From NCBI GenBank assembly GCA_964449985.1, contig CAYVCG010000043.1, positions 1-16,693 of the forward strand: a stretch of 16,693 bases of DNA. Reading direction: 5' to 3'. Source of the stretch: CAYVCG01 sp964449985. Its GTDB lineage: Bacteria; Bacillota; Clostridia; Lachnospirales; WRAX01. The notes below the pieces were generated by a model. That model was given only the letters and a program-made list of their open reading frames with translations, ran no database searches and was not told where the DNA came from. Shown here piece after piece: positions 9,067-16,638 of the stretch (within the stretch, counting starts at the first letter, position 1; each line of letters opens with the position of its first letter). The position numbers and the translations under genes were made by a program.

Positions 9067-11184
9067 CTATTTATTTTCTTTCAAAACGATGCTGCTAAAA
9101 GGCGCAACCGTAATACTTAATATGCCATCATAAAGCTTAAACTCTTTAGGCTCTATGCAATAATTTCCATCGCCTGTGCAAATAAGCGATTGCATTGTTG
9201 AATCAGGATTAATACCTATCTTCCACATAGGGATGGAAAGCCTCTTCTCCTCGCTGTTGTTATTAATAATAACTGCAATGCTGTTTTCGTTATCCCATCG
9301 GCCATAGCTTAAAATCCCATATTCATTGAACAAATATTCCAATGAGCCGGTTTTTAAACAGTTATAGGACTTGCGTATTTTTATTATTTCCTTATGAAAG
9401 CTTAGCAGAGCTTGGTCTTCATTGCCCCAAGGATATGTTCTTCTGTTATCTGGGTCTGTCCATCCGGTGAGACCGGCTTCGTCTCCATAATAAATTGTTG
9501 GCGATCCCGGCCAAGTCATCTGTATTATTACGGCCTCATACATTATGCTTTTATTTATTCCGAAATCAGCCGCCCTTGCGCCAACTGTATGCAGCCTTCC
9601 GGCTGTCATATTTGTTCTTGTTAAAAATCGTGAATGGTCGTGATTCGAAAGCTCGTTCATGGATGCTAGAACGGATTGGCCATATAAGCGCGACATATGA
9701 TACCGCATAGAGCTTTCAAATGCCATAGCATTACACAGCATATCACCCCGGAATTGCTCGCTATGCTTTTCCATGCCAGTTAAAAACCATGTGACAGGCT
9801 CCATAAACGCGTCATAATTCATGATAGTATCCCATTGGTCGCCTTTAAGCCATTCGTTCGCATCTCCATAGTGCTCGGCAAGAATTATTGCGTTAGGATT
9901 TGCATTTTTAACGGCTGTTCTAAAGTCACGCCAAAATCGGTGATTAAAGTCTTTTGAATATCCTAAATCCGCAGCAACGTCCAGCCTCCAGCCGTCTGCA
10001 TTAAATGGCGGCGATACCCACTTTGCCCCAATTGCAATGATATAGTTATATAGCTCGTTTGAGTTTTCAAAGGCTAGTTTCGGATGATTGTCATGCCCCC
10101 ACCAGCTGTCGTAACAGTCATTATTGGGCCATTCTTTGTTATACCATGAAAAAAAGTTGTTATACGGGCTGTCCTTTTCACGATACGCCCCGTCAGGATA
10201 ACCCGCCTGATAATAAAAACTTTCTTTATCAAGCCATTTATTAAAAGCACCGCAATGGTTAAATACTCCGTCAAGAATGACTTTGATGTTATTATCGTGG
10301 GCTATTTCAATAAGCTTTATCATAAGCTGATTACTTGCTTCAAGGTTTTCTTTATTGGTTGTTCGCTGTATATACATTGTAGCATATTTGTTTCTAAAGC
10401 GTTCAAAAACAAGCGGAGAGCCGCCATCGTTTATAATAACGCCATAATGTGGGTCTACATAGTCATAATCCTGAATGTCATACTTATGATTGCTTGGGGA
10501 AACAAAAATAGGGTTAAAATAAATAGCATCAACGCCGAGTTCACGAAGATAGGTCATTTTGTCTATAACGCCCTGCAAGTCTCCTCCATAAAAGTTGCAA
10601 ACATCATCTTTTGCGACATCTTGATCCCATTTTTCAATCTTGCGGGCAGCTTTTCCAAGATATGCATATTCGTTTGTAACAACGTCATTGGATGGGTCTC
10701 CGTTATGAAACCTGTCGACATATATTTGATATATAACAGCGCCTTTTGACCAAGCGGGAATCTTAAAATCAGGAATTATACAAAAGTTATAAACCTCATC
10801 AACATCGCGGAATATGCCTTTTTTATTATAAAAATAAATATTGGGGTTGCCATTTTTTGCCAGTTTGAAATAATATCTTGTTTCGCCTGATATTTTAACC
10901 GAGGCTTCCCAATAATCAAAAAGCCCGGTAGTATAGGTTTTATTTGCCTCGGTTTCTCCAAGCTCGCCTGAGGATAACCAAACGAAATCGACATCATCCT
11001 TAGCGGTTCTTAGTTTAATAACGATTGTTTCGTTTAAAGACGGTTCGGTATTTGAGACAAAGTTAGATGTCTCATCAGAAAACACTGCATCCAGATTTAT
11101 ATAATTGCCTAGCATTTGTTTATATAAAGAAAATTTGCATAAATAATCCATTGATTGAAGCGGGATAGTGGTTGACAAAGGCAT
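9067..11184 (-). CDS. Cytoplasmic GH13 alpha-glucan hydrolase (cyclomaltodextrinase/neopullulanase-like)
   Basis: Predicted to hydrolyse alpha-1,4 (perhaps alpha-1,6) bonds of imported maltodextrins or cyclodextrins. There is no signal peptide, so it should act in the cytoplasm. Residues about 45-135 are a beta-rich N-terminal domain like those of CBM34-containing GH13 enzymes. The catalytic barrel begins near 145 (AVIYQIYVDRFHNGD). The four GH13 regions are present: DGVFNH (305-310), GWRLDVAAD with nucleophile D402, LAEHYG with acid/base E437, and LSNHDHSRF with transition-state stabiliser D516. HPKLAFE (367-373) resembles the region V of neopullulanases. The last 90 or so residues form the C-terminal beta domain. 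All catalytic residues are intact. Single-gene unit with its own promoter and terminator. The ATG at 11184 lies only 2 bases from GGAGG; a TTG at 11178 (codon 3) is a rival start. The exact subfamily and substrate are not settled. Confidence 0.88.
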   Translation of the reverse strand: MPLSTTIPLQSMDYLCKFSLYKQMLGNYINLDAVFSDETSNFVSNTEPSLNETIVIKLRTAKDDVDFVWLSSGELGETEANKTYTTGLFDYWEASVKISGETRYYFKLAKNGNPNIYFYNKKGIFRDVDEVYNFCIIPDFKIPAWSKGAVIYQIYVDRFHNGDPSNDVVTNEYAYLGKAARKIEKWDQDVAKDDVCNFYGGDLQGVIDKMTYLRELGVDAIYFNPIFVSPSNHKYDIQDYDYVDPHYGVIINDGGSPLVFERFRNKYATMYIQRTTNKENLEASNQLMIKLIEIAHDNNIKVILDGVFNHCGAFNKWLDKESFYYQAGYPDGAYREKDSPYNNFFSWYNKEWPNNDCYDSWWGHDNHPKLAFENSNELYNYIIAIGAKWVSPPFNADGWRLDVAADLGYSKDFNHRFWRDFRTAVKNANPNAIILAEHYGDANEWLKGDQWDTIMNYDAFMEPVTWFLTGMEKHSEQFRGDMLCNAMAFESSMRYHMSRLYGQSVLASMNELSNHDHSRFLTRTNMTAGRLHTVGARAADFGINKSIMYEAVIIQMTWPGSPTIYYGDEAGLTGWTDPDNRRTYPWGNEDQALLSFHKEIIKIRKSYNCLKTGSLEYLFNEYGILSYGRWDNENSIAVIINNNSEEKRLSIPMWKIGINPDSTMQSLICTGDGNYCIEPKEFKLYDGILSITVAPFSSIVLKENK

Positions 11185-11186
11185 AA

Positions 11187-11191
11187 CCTCC
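11187..11191 (-). promoter_or_regulatory. Ribosome binding site of the GH13 gene, unusually close to the ATG
   Basis: The minus strand reads GGAGG followed by TT and then the ATG at 11184. Two bases is short for a Shine-Dalgarno spacing. The in-frame TTG at 11178 would have 8 bases, a normal distance. The next in-frame ATGs (codons 12 and 24) have no such site. Confidence 0.6.
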
Positions 11192-11221
11192 GATTCTTTT
11201 TGTCATAAGTGATTATTACAT

Positions 11222-11249
11222 ATTATACCATACAAAAAATCTAAAACAA
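11222..11249 (-). promoter_or_regulatory. Candidate extended -10 promoter of the GH13 gene
   Basis: Minus strand: a perfect TATAAT at 11227-11222 preceded by TGG, which gives the extended -10 form TGnTATAAT. The -35 is weak (TTGTTT at 11249-11244, 16-base spacer). It lies about 40 bases upstream of the start codon and just past the terminator of the preceding gene, as expected for an independent unit. Confidence 0.65.
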
Positions 11250-11265
11250 ATATCTAATTAACATT

Positions 11266-11295
11266 TAAAAAAAATAACGCTTTTTACACGTTATT
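11266..11295 (-). terminator. Intrinsic terminator after the short-chain dehydrogenase gene
   Basis: On the minus strand the arms AATAACG and CGTTATT enclose a 9-base loop and run straight into a tract of eight U (two of them in the stem). It begins 9 bases after the stop codon of the dehydrogenase gene. It is a compact, well-formed terminator. Confidence 0.85.
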
Positions 11296-11304
11296 AAATA
11301 CAAT

Positions 11305-12085
11305 CTATGATTCAACAATTACTCCGCCGTTAACATGCAGCACCTGGCCGGATACATATCTGGAATCATCGCATGCGAGATAAACGTAGGTTGGAGCAAG
11401 CTCAAAAGGCTGGCCAGCGCGTTTCATCGGTGTTTCGGATGGACCGCTTGTTCCAAAGGTAGTTATATTTTCTATATCCAGGCTTGCAGGCTGTAATGGC
11501 GTCCAGATGGGTCCTGGTGCAACGGCGTTCACGCGTATTCCGCTTTCTTCAAGGGATAAAGAAAGCGAGCGCGTAAAGGAGACAATAGCGCCTTTTGTTG
11601 ATGAATAATCAATTAGAGCCTTTTCTCCTTTATACGCTGTTATTGATGTTGTGTTTATTATGCTGTCTCCGTTATTAAGATGCGGAAGAACGGCTTTTGT
11701 CAGATAAAAAAATGAGAAGATATTGGTTGCAAAAGTGTTTATNNNNNNNNNNNNNNNNNNNNNNNNNNNNNNNNNNNNNNNNNNNNNNNNNNNNNNNNNN
11801 NNNNNNNNNNNNNNNNNNNNNNNNNNNNNNNNNNNNNNNNNNGTTTGCGCCTTCCTTGGCAAATGCAACAGCAACTGCTCTGCCTATTCCGCTATCCCCG
11901 CCGGAGATTATTGCTGTTTTGTTTACGAGCTTTTTTCCTGGCTTATAGTCCGGGTTATCAAAAATAGGGCGGGGTTTCATAAGATATTCCATACCAGGCT
12001 GTCTGTTTTGGTGTTGCGGAGGAAAGCTTAACGGTATTTCTTTACATACCTCTTTATACGAATAGTATGGATACTGAGGATACAT
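11305..12085 (-). CDS. Short-chain dehydrogenase/reductase, YhdF/YdaD-like (interrupted by N gap)
   Basis: NAD(P)-dependent oxidoreductase of the SDR family; the substrate is unknown. Before the gap there are 81 residues, with the N-terminal extension typical of the Bacillus YhdF/YdaD general-stress group (PPQHQNRQPGMEYLMKPRP) and the cofactor glycine motif SGGDSGIGRA (61-70). After the gap there are 145 residues with catalytic Ser (codon at 11646-11644), Tyr (11607-11605) and Lys (11595-11593) in TTSITAYKG and DYSSTKGA, then AVAPGPIWTPLQPAS and the closing SGQVLHVNGG. The NNAG motif and about 70-80 residues fall in the gap, judged by the usual length of about 290 residues. The two parts are in different frames only because the gap is a placeholder. 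The start at 12085 has GAGGTGAT 3 bases upstream. It is separated from the hydrogenase operon by its own promoter. A stress or envelope role is known only for the relatives, not shown here. Confidence 0.88.
11743..11842. other. Assembly gap of exactly 100 Ns inside the short-chain dehydrogenase gene
   Basis: Exactly 100 Ns. The codon before and the codon after the gap are both complete, so the true missing length should be a multiple of 3. By comparison with YhdF-type proteins I expect about 70-80 codons, roughly 210-240 bases, so the placeholder is too short. Confidence 0.95.
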
Positions 12086-12112
12086 CGTATCACCTCTTTT
12101 AATGAATAGTTT

Positions 12113-12141
12113 ATTTTATTCAATAAAAGATCGGTTGTAAA
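12113..12141 (-). promoter_or_regulatory. Candidate sigma-A promoter of the short-chain dehydrogenase gene
   Basis: Minus strand: -35 TTTACA at 12141-12136, 17-base spacer, -10 TAAAAT at 12118-12113. Both boxes match five of six positions. I see no clear sigma-B type promoter (GTTT...GGGTA), although the Bacillus relatives are stress-controlled. The -35 is embedded in an 18-bp palindrome. Confidence 0.6.
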
Positions 12142-12151
12142 CTTTTACAAC
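12134..12151 (-). repeat. 18-bp palindrome overlapping the -35 box (candidate operator, cre-like)
   Basis: GTTGTAAA-CT-TTTACAAC is a perfect inverted repeat with 8-bp arms and a 2-base centre. TGTAAA-pyrimidines-TTTACA matches the variant cre described for CcpA in clostridia, as I recall it. It sits 28 bases past the hydrogenase stop and covers the -35 of the dehydrogenase gene. The hairpin could also serve as a weak terminator for the hydrogenase operon, but only a short CTTTTATT tract follows a few bases later. Confidence 0.55.
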
Positions 12152-12178
12152 AAAGGAAACTTTATTAATCGCCCAAAT

Positions 12179-13945
12179 TTATATACGTTCTCTCTCCTCA
12201 AAATGAGTATGCAAAAGTTTATGAGACATTTCGCCCATAGGTTTTCTAAGAAATTCTTCATATAGCTGCTGAATTTCTTTGTTTTTATTGGATTTTTTGA
12301 CAGGTTTGTTTGCATCCTCCTCATATATACCTTGCTGGCGCTTCTTTATAATTTCGAAATTATTATGATGATATGGCTGGCCTCCGCCTGCTATGCATCC
12401 TCCAGGGCAGGCCATGATTTCGATAGCTGTATAATCGCTTTTGCCGTCTCTGATTTCTTCCAAAAGCTGTCTTGCATTACCCAAACCGCTGGCAATACCT
12501 ATGTGTATATCCTTATCTCCGATTTTTACAGTAGCCTTTCTTAGTCCGTCCATTCCTCTTAGCTGTTCATACTCAACATTATCCAGTTCTTCGCCCGTCA
12601 ACCATTCGTGAGCTGTTCGTATTACAGCTTCAATAACCCCACCCGTAGAGCCAAATAAAACAGAAGCTCCGCTCGTTTCTCCCATCGGGGAATCAAACTC
12701 GCTGTCTGGCAGTGTTTCAAAACGTAATCCTGCCTCTTTTATCATTCTTGCAAGCTCTCTTGTTGTGACAACTATATCGACGTTATCGTGATCATCTTTT
12801 GTAAGCTCAGGGCGTTTTGCTTCAGCTTTTTTTGCTACGCAAGGCATGACGGAAACAACGACTATGCTATCCGGATCTATGCCATGTTTTTTTGCATAAT
12901 AAGTCTTTGCAAGAGCCCCAAACATAATATGCGGTGATTTACACGTTGATGGTATTTCCAAAAGCTCCGGAAATTGATGCTCAATAAATTTTACCCATGC
13001 CGGGCAGCAGCTTGTGAGCATTGGCAATGTTTTGTTTTCTTTTATCCTGTATATAAGCTCCGCAGCTTCCTCCATAACCGTAACATCTGCCCCGAAATCT
13101 GTATCGAAAACCGCATCAAAGCCCATGCGTTTTAATGCTGTAACCATTTTCCCCGTGACAACTGTGCCGGGTTCCATACCAAACAGCTCGCCTAGTGCAA
13201 CACGGATAGCAGGAGCGGTTTGCACAATGACATGCTTTGTGGGGTCATTTATTGCTTCCCAAACCCTATAGATGTGATTGACTTCTGTTAAAGCGGCTGT
13301 GGGGCATACCTGAACGCATTGTCCGCAATACGTGCATGACGATTCAACCATCGGCATATTAAAAGCAGGCCCGACAAACGCCGTAAATCCTCTGCTTATA
13401 CCTGATAAAATACCGCATGTTTGCACCTTATTGCACATAGTTTCGCAGCGCCTGCAATATATGCATTTGTTTGAGTCCTTTACAATCGAGTCACTAGAGA
13501 AATCAAGAGGATACTCCATTCGCTCGCCTTCAAAACGAATCTCTCTAATGCCAAGCTCTGCCGCCAAAGATTGCAGCTCACATTCTGTGTTTTTCGGGCA
13601 TGTAAAACAGGCGTTTGGATGATTGGAAAGAAGAAGCTCTACAGACATTCGTCTCGCCGTTAGCGCTCTTATGCTATTTGTTAAAATATCCATGCCGTCT
13701 GTAACCTTTGTTACGCATGACGGAACGATTTTGTTTCTATTGGTTTTTGAATCAACAAGCTCTACCATACAAACTCTGCAAGAAGCGGTTTGGTTTACCA
13801 TCTTTATATCATGCAGATCTAAATGGCATAAGGTTGGGATTTTCACGCCAGCCTCGTTTGCAGCTTCCAATATTGTTATGCCTTCCGGAACATCGAGCTC
13901 CATATGGTTGATGTTTATTTTCATTGTTTTATTCTTATTTGCCAT
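12179..13945 (-). CDS. hndD: [FeFe] hydrogenase catalytic subunit, NADH-linked group A type (HndD-like)
   Basis: Catalyses reversible H2 formation in the cytoplasm with electrons from the NuoF-like subunit. The protein is 588 residues. Domains in order: plant-type [2Fe-2S] (C40, C56, C59, C77); a His-Cys [4Fe-4S] site (H109, C113, C116, C122); a two-cluster [4Fe-4S] ferredoxin domain (C161, C164, C167, C171 and C204, C207, C210, C214); and the H-cluster domain. The three signatures are intact: TSCCPAW (C313, the likely proton-relay Cys, and C314), MPCVAKKAE (C369) and MACPGGCIAGGGQP (C513, C517). The C-terminus is the small-subunit-like domain (LYEEFL...SHKLLHTHF, about 555-581). No extra C-terminal [2Fe-2S] domain follows, unlike Thermotoga HydA. 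Last gene of the operon, starting 15 bases after the flavoprotein stop with AAAGGAAG upstream. The symbol follows gene order and architecture; hydA would also be used. Confidence 0.95.
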   Translation of the reverse strand: MANKNKTMKININHMELDVPEGITILEAANEAGVKIPTLCHLDLHDIKMVNQTASCRVCMVELVDSKTNRNKIVPSCVTKVTDGMDILTNSIRALTARRMSVELLLSNHPNACFTCPKNTECELQSLAAELGIREIRFEGERMEYPLDFSSDSIVKDSNKCIYCRRCETMCNKVQTCGILSGISRGFTAFVGPAFNMPMVESSCTYCGQCVQVCPTAALTEVNHIYRVWEAINDPTKHVIVQTAPAIRVALGELFGMEPGTVVTGKMVTALKRMGFDAVFDTDFGADVTVMEEAAELIYRIKENKTLPMLTSCCPAWVKFIEHQFPELLEIPSTCKSPHIMFGALAKTYYAKKHGIDPDSIVVVSVMPCVAKKAEAKRPELTKDDHDNVDIVVTTRELARMIKEAGLRFETLPDSEFDSPMGETSGASVLFGSTGGVIEAVIRTAHEWLTGEELDNVEYEQLRGMDGLRKATVKIGDKDIHIGIASGLGNARQLLEEIRDGKSDYTAIEIMACPGGCIAGGGQPYHHNNFEIIKKRQQGIYEEDANKPVKKSNKNKEIQQLYEEFLRKPMGEMSHKLLHTHFEERERI

Positions 13946-13960
13946 CAGACGATACTTCCT

Positions 13961-15616
13961 TTACAATACGGTATTTTTTTCTCTGTATAAAGTGTTTTTT
14001 GCCACAAACTTTTCGTCATTTGGTTGTTTTTCGGGTTTAATAAACTCTAAATATTCATGCATAAAGTGATTTAGAGAGCTAATAACCGGATTCGGCGCGC
14101 TTTGTCCAAGGCCGCACAAAGAGCCATCTTTTACCATCAATGCCAACTGTTTTAATAATTGCAAATCAGATTTCTTGGCCTTGCCCTCAGTAATATTATT
14201 TAGTATTTCATACATGCGTTTTGTTCCTATGCGGCATGGCGTGCAGCGCCCGCAGGATTCATCCATTGTAAACTCCAAATAGAATTTTGCTATTTCAACA
14301 ATATTGTCCGTTTCATCCATAACAATCATACCGCCGGAGCCCATCATGGAACCTGTTTTGAGCAAGTTTTCATAGTCTATGGGGGTATCTAAGTCTTTTT
14401 CCGTTATAACGCCACCGGATGGGCCGCCTGTTTGGACCGCTTTAAAACCTCGCCCGTCTTTGATTCCGCCGCCGATTTCGAATATTATTTCTCTAAGCGT
14501 TGTTCCCATAGGAACCTCAACAAGCCCGACATTATTGATTTTTCCGGCAAGCGCAAATACTTTTGTGCCTTTGCTGTTTGCCGTTCCGATAGATGAAAAC
14601 CAGTCTGCACCTCTGTTGATTATGGCCGGTATGTTTGCAAGTGTTTCAACGTTATTTACGCATGTCGGATAGCCCCAAAAACCTTCTTCAGCAGGGTAGG
14701 GTGGTTTATAGTTTGGTTCGCCCCTTTTTCCCTCGCATGAATTTATAAGAGCTGTTTCTTCTCCGCATACAAAAGCTCCTGCGCCGTATTTAAAGGCAAG
14801 GTCAAAGCAAAAATCTGTTCCGAAAATATTATCACCCAAAAGGTTTAGCTCTCGTGCTTGGTCGATTGCTGTCTTTAACCGTGCAATAGCGAGGGGATAT
14901 TCTGCACGAATGTATATAATGCCTTTTTGTGCACCGATTGCGTATGCCGCTATAGCAAGAGCTTCAATAACGCATTGAGGATCTCCTTCTAATATACTTC
15001 TGTCCATAAACGCTCCGGGATCGCCTTCATCGGCATTGCATATAATGAATTTCTTTTCCCCTGCATTTTTTCTTGTGATTTCCCATTTAATGCCTGTTGG
15101 GAAGCCGCCGCCTCCGCGACCACGCAAGCCCGAGGCTTTAATGGTTTCAATAACTTCATCTGGAGACATACTTGTTAAAACCTTACCCAACGCTTCATAT
15201 CCGCCAACGGAGATATATTCATAAATATCTTCTGGATTTATAAAGCCGCAGTTTCTTAATGCGACTCTATATTGTTTTTTATAAAACTGCATCTCCTCAT
15301 GTTTTTTTAGCTTCTCTTTGCTGGATGGTTCAACAAACAGAAGTCTTTCAACTATTCTGCCCTTTAAAAAATGCTCATCTAAAATTTCTTTAACATCCTT
15401 AGGGCTTACTCGAACATAGAACACGTTATCAGGCTCAAATTTAACGATAGGGCCTTGCTCACAAAAGCCAAAACAACCCGTTTTAATAAGCTGAACCTCT
15501 TTTTCATATCCTTTTGCTTTTATAATAAGCTCAAAATTCTTTGCTACTTTTTCACTCTCGCTGGAAAGACAGGCTGTTCCTCCGCAAACCAAAATATTGC
15601 AACGTACTGTAGACAT
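13961..15616 (-). CDS. hndC: NuoF-like NADH-binding flavoprotein subunit of the hydrogenase (HndC-like)
   Basis: Oxidises NADH (or reduces NAD+) through FMN and passes electrons to the hydrogenase subunit. The protein is 551 residues. Residues 1-90 are a thioredoxin-like [2Fe-2S] domain (C11, C16, C48, C52). The NuoF core follows: GLRGRGGGGFPTG (163-175) and NADEGDPGAF (194-203) for FMN and NADH, an SLBB-like region (about 350-420), and the [4Fe-4S] site ESCGRCTPCRIG (C455, C458, C461) with C501 in SLCGLGQ. The protein ends 50 residues after C501 with no further cysteine, so the C-terminal 2x[4Fe-4S] ferredoxin domain seen in Thermotoga HydB-type proteins is absent. The stop is followed by an intact ribosome binding site for the next gene, so I see no sign of a frameshift. 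The start at 15616 has GAGGAA 6 bases upstream. No other Nuo subunits are present, so this is not complex I. Confidence 0.94.
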   Translation of the reverse strand: MSTVRCNILVCGGTACLSSESEKVAKNFELIIKAKGYEKEVQLIKTGCFGFCEQGPIVKFEPDNVFYVRVSPKDVKEILDEHFLKGRIVERLLFVEPSSKEKLKKHEEMQFYKKQYRVALRNCGFINPEDIYEYISVGGYEALGKVLTSMSPDEVIETIKASGLRGRGGGGFPTGIKWEITRKNAGEKKFIICNADEGDPGAFMDRSILEGDPQCVIEALAIAAYAIGAQKGIIYIRAEYPLAIARLKTAIDQARELNLLGDNIFGTDFCFDLAFKYGAGAFVCGEETALINSCEGKRGEPNYKPPYPAEEGFWGYPTCVNNVETLANIPAIINRGADWFSSIGTANSKGTKVFALAGKINNVGLVEVPMGTTLREIIFEIGGGIKDGRGFKAVQTGGPSGGVITEKDLDTPIDYENLLKTGSMMGSGGMIVMDETDNIVEIAKFYLEFTMDESCGRCTPCRIGTKRMYEILNNITEGKAKKSDLQLLKQLALMVKDGSLCGLGQSAPNPVISSLNHFMHEYLEFIKPEKQPNDEKFVAKNTLYREKNTVL

Positions 15617-15631
15617 GACAAATTCCTCACT

Positions 15632-16033
15632 TTACGCTCTATTAAATTCAACATGAATAATTTTGCTTTCCACGGGTTTATTGTTTAATATGTGGCTTTG
15701 TATAATTTGTTTGACATCCTCTTTTTTTACTCTACCGTATGAAACAGGCTTGCTGCCCGGAATATTTATTTGTATAATCGGTTCTTCCTTGCAAAATCCA
15801 ACGCAGCCAACGGGTATAACCCGAATATTTTCAATATTATTCCTTGATATTTCTTCCATGATTTCATTTAGTGTTTCTCTCGCGCCGGCTGCAATGCCGC
15901 ATGTTGCCATTCCAATAAGAATTTCTATGTGACTAACGGTTTCATCTGTATGCTCTCCGGCATTTCTGAGGCTTGTCTTATTTTTATGTTCTTCCCTTAT
16001 TTTTTTTAATTCTTCCAATGATTTGATTCCCAT
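15632..16033 (-). CDS. hndB: Small (2Fe-2S) thioredoxin-like ferredoxin subunit (HndB-like)
   Basis: Small electron-transfer subunit found beside NuoE/NuoF-type hydrogenase genes, with a thioredoxin-like [2Fe-2S] fold. The N-terminal 35 residues or so are charged and helical. The core has GMATCGIAAGARE and later VGCVGFCKEEP. Only three cysteines are present (C45, C77, C81 from the ATG at 16033), so the first half lacks the CxxxxC pair of NuoE-like domains; as far as I recall this is usual for the HndB-type family. The junction reads TAGTGATG: a GTG at 16036 overlaps the previous stop by one base, and the ATG at 16033 follows directly. I chose the ATG (133 residues) because GAGGAG is 8 bases from it, against 5 from the GTG. 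Translation is likely coupled to the upstream gene. Its exact role in the complex is not well defined. Confidence 0.9.
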   Translation of the reverse strand: MGIKSLEELKKIREEHKNKTSLRNAGEHTDETVSHIEILIGMATCGIAAGARETLNEIMEEISRNNIENIRVIPVGCVGFCKEEPIIQINIPGSKPVSYGRVKKEDVKQIIQSHILNNKPVESKIIHVEFNRA

Positions 16034-16035
16034 CA

Positions 16036-16554
16036 CTAACTCTCCTCACAATACGGTTTTAATATCTCGTCAATTTTGCTTTCCTCAACACGACCGAATA
16101 CTTTGTCATCGATAAGCACAACAGGAGCAAGGCCGCATGCACCGACACAGCGCACGTCCTTGAGGGTAAAAAGATTATCCTGCGTTGTTTCGTTAGAACC
16201 GATTTCTAGCTTTTCTTTGAATCGCTCGATAATTTTGTCTGCGCCTCTGACGAAACATGCCGTACCCATGCAAACGCTTATCGTATGCTTTCCGCTCGGT
16301 TTCATTGTAAAAAATGAATAAAAGCTGACGACACCATACACTTCTGCTCCCGGTATACCAAGTTTGCGAGCGATATAAAGCTGCACGTCACGCGGAAGAT
16401 ATCCGAAAACTATTTGAGCTCTGTGAAGTATTTCAATCAGAGCACCTTCTGTTGTTTCAAGTCCATCAATAAATTCTCCAAGCTCTTTCAGCTTTTCTGG
16501 GTCTATCTCCGAAACCTCCGGTTCTATTATGTCAATTTCTTGCGGTTTTGTCAT
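16036..16554 (-). CDS. hndA: NuoE-like [2Fe-2S] subunit of the NADH-linked hydrogenase (HndA-like)
   Basis: First gene of the operon. The 172-residue protein has the helical N-terminal part of NuoE (LIEILHRAQIVFGYLPRD, about 40-56) and the EVYGVVSFYSFF motif (71-82). The thioredoxin-like domain carries the four [2Fe-2S] ligands in CMGTAC (C95, C100) and CVGAC (C136, C140). NuoE-type proteins pair with NuoF-type flavoproteins and hold an off-path cluster near FMN. The length and ligand spacing are normal for the family. The start at 16554 has a modest GAAGTGATT ribosome binding site. The stop overlaps the next start region (TAGTGATG). The four-gene order and tight spacing identify the product as part of a soluble hydrogenase and not of a respiratory complex I. 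Confidence 0.94.
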   Translation of the reverse strand: MTKPQEIDIIEPEVSEIDPEKLKELGEFIDGLETTEGALIEILHRAQIVFGYLPRDVQLYIARKLGIPGAEVYGVVSFYSFFTMKPSGKHTISVCMGTACFVRGADKIIERFKEKLEIGSNETTQDNLFTLKDVRCVGACGLAPVVLIDDKVFGRVEESKIDEILKPYCEES

Positions 16555-16638
16555 AGAATCACTTCTTTCGTTTTTTATTATTATTTGCTAAAAAATAACA
16601 TTTATTCGCATTGAATTTTATTTGTGAGAAATTTTAAC

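Noticed and set aside
10255..10749. Plus-strand open frame of 164 codons
   Set aside because: It lies fully antisense to the GH13 catalytic domain, whose motifs are all intact. It has no family-like motif and is a shadow frame.
11697..12031. Plus-strand open frames running through the N gap
   Set aside because: They exist only because Ns contain no stop codons, and they oppose the dehydrogenase gene.
13623..14069. Plus-strand open frame of 148 codons across the hydrogenase/flavoprotein junction
   Set aside because: It is antisense to two unmistakable genes with conserved cysteine motifs and has no motif of its own.
12179..16554. Reading the NuoE/NuoF genes as part of respiratory complex I
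   Set aside because: No other nuo genes are present, the operon ends with an [FeFe] hydrogenase, and the order matches hndABCD.
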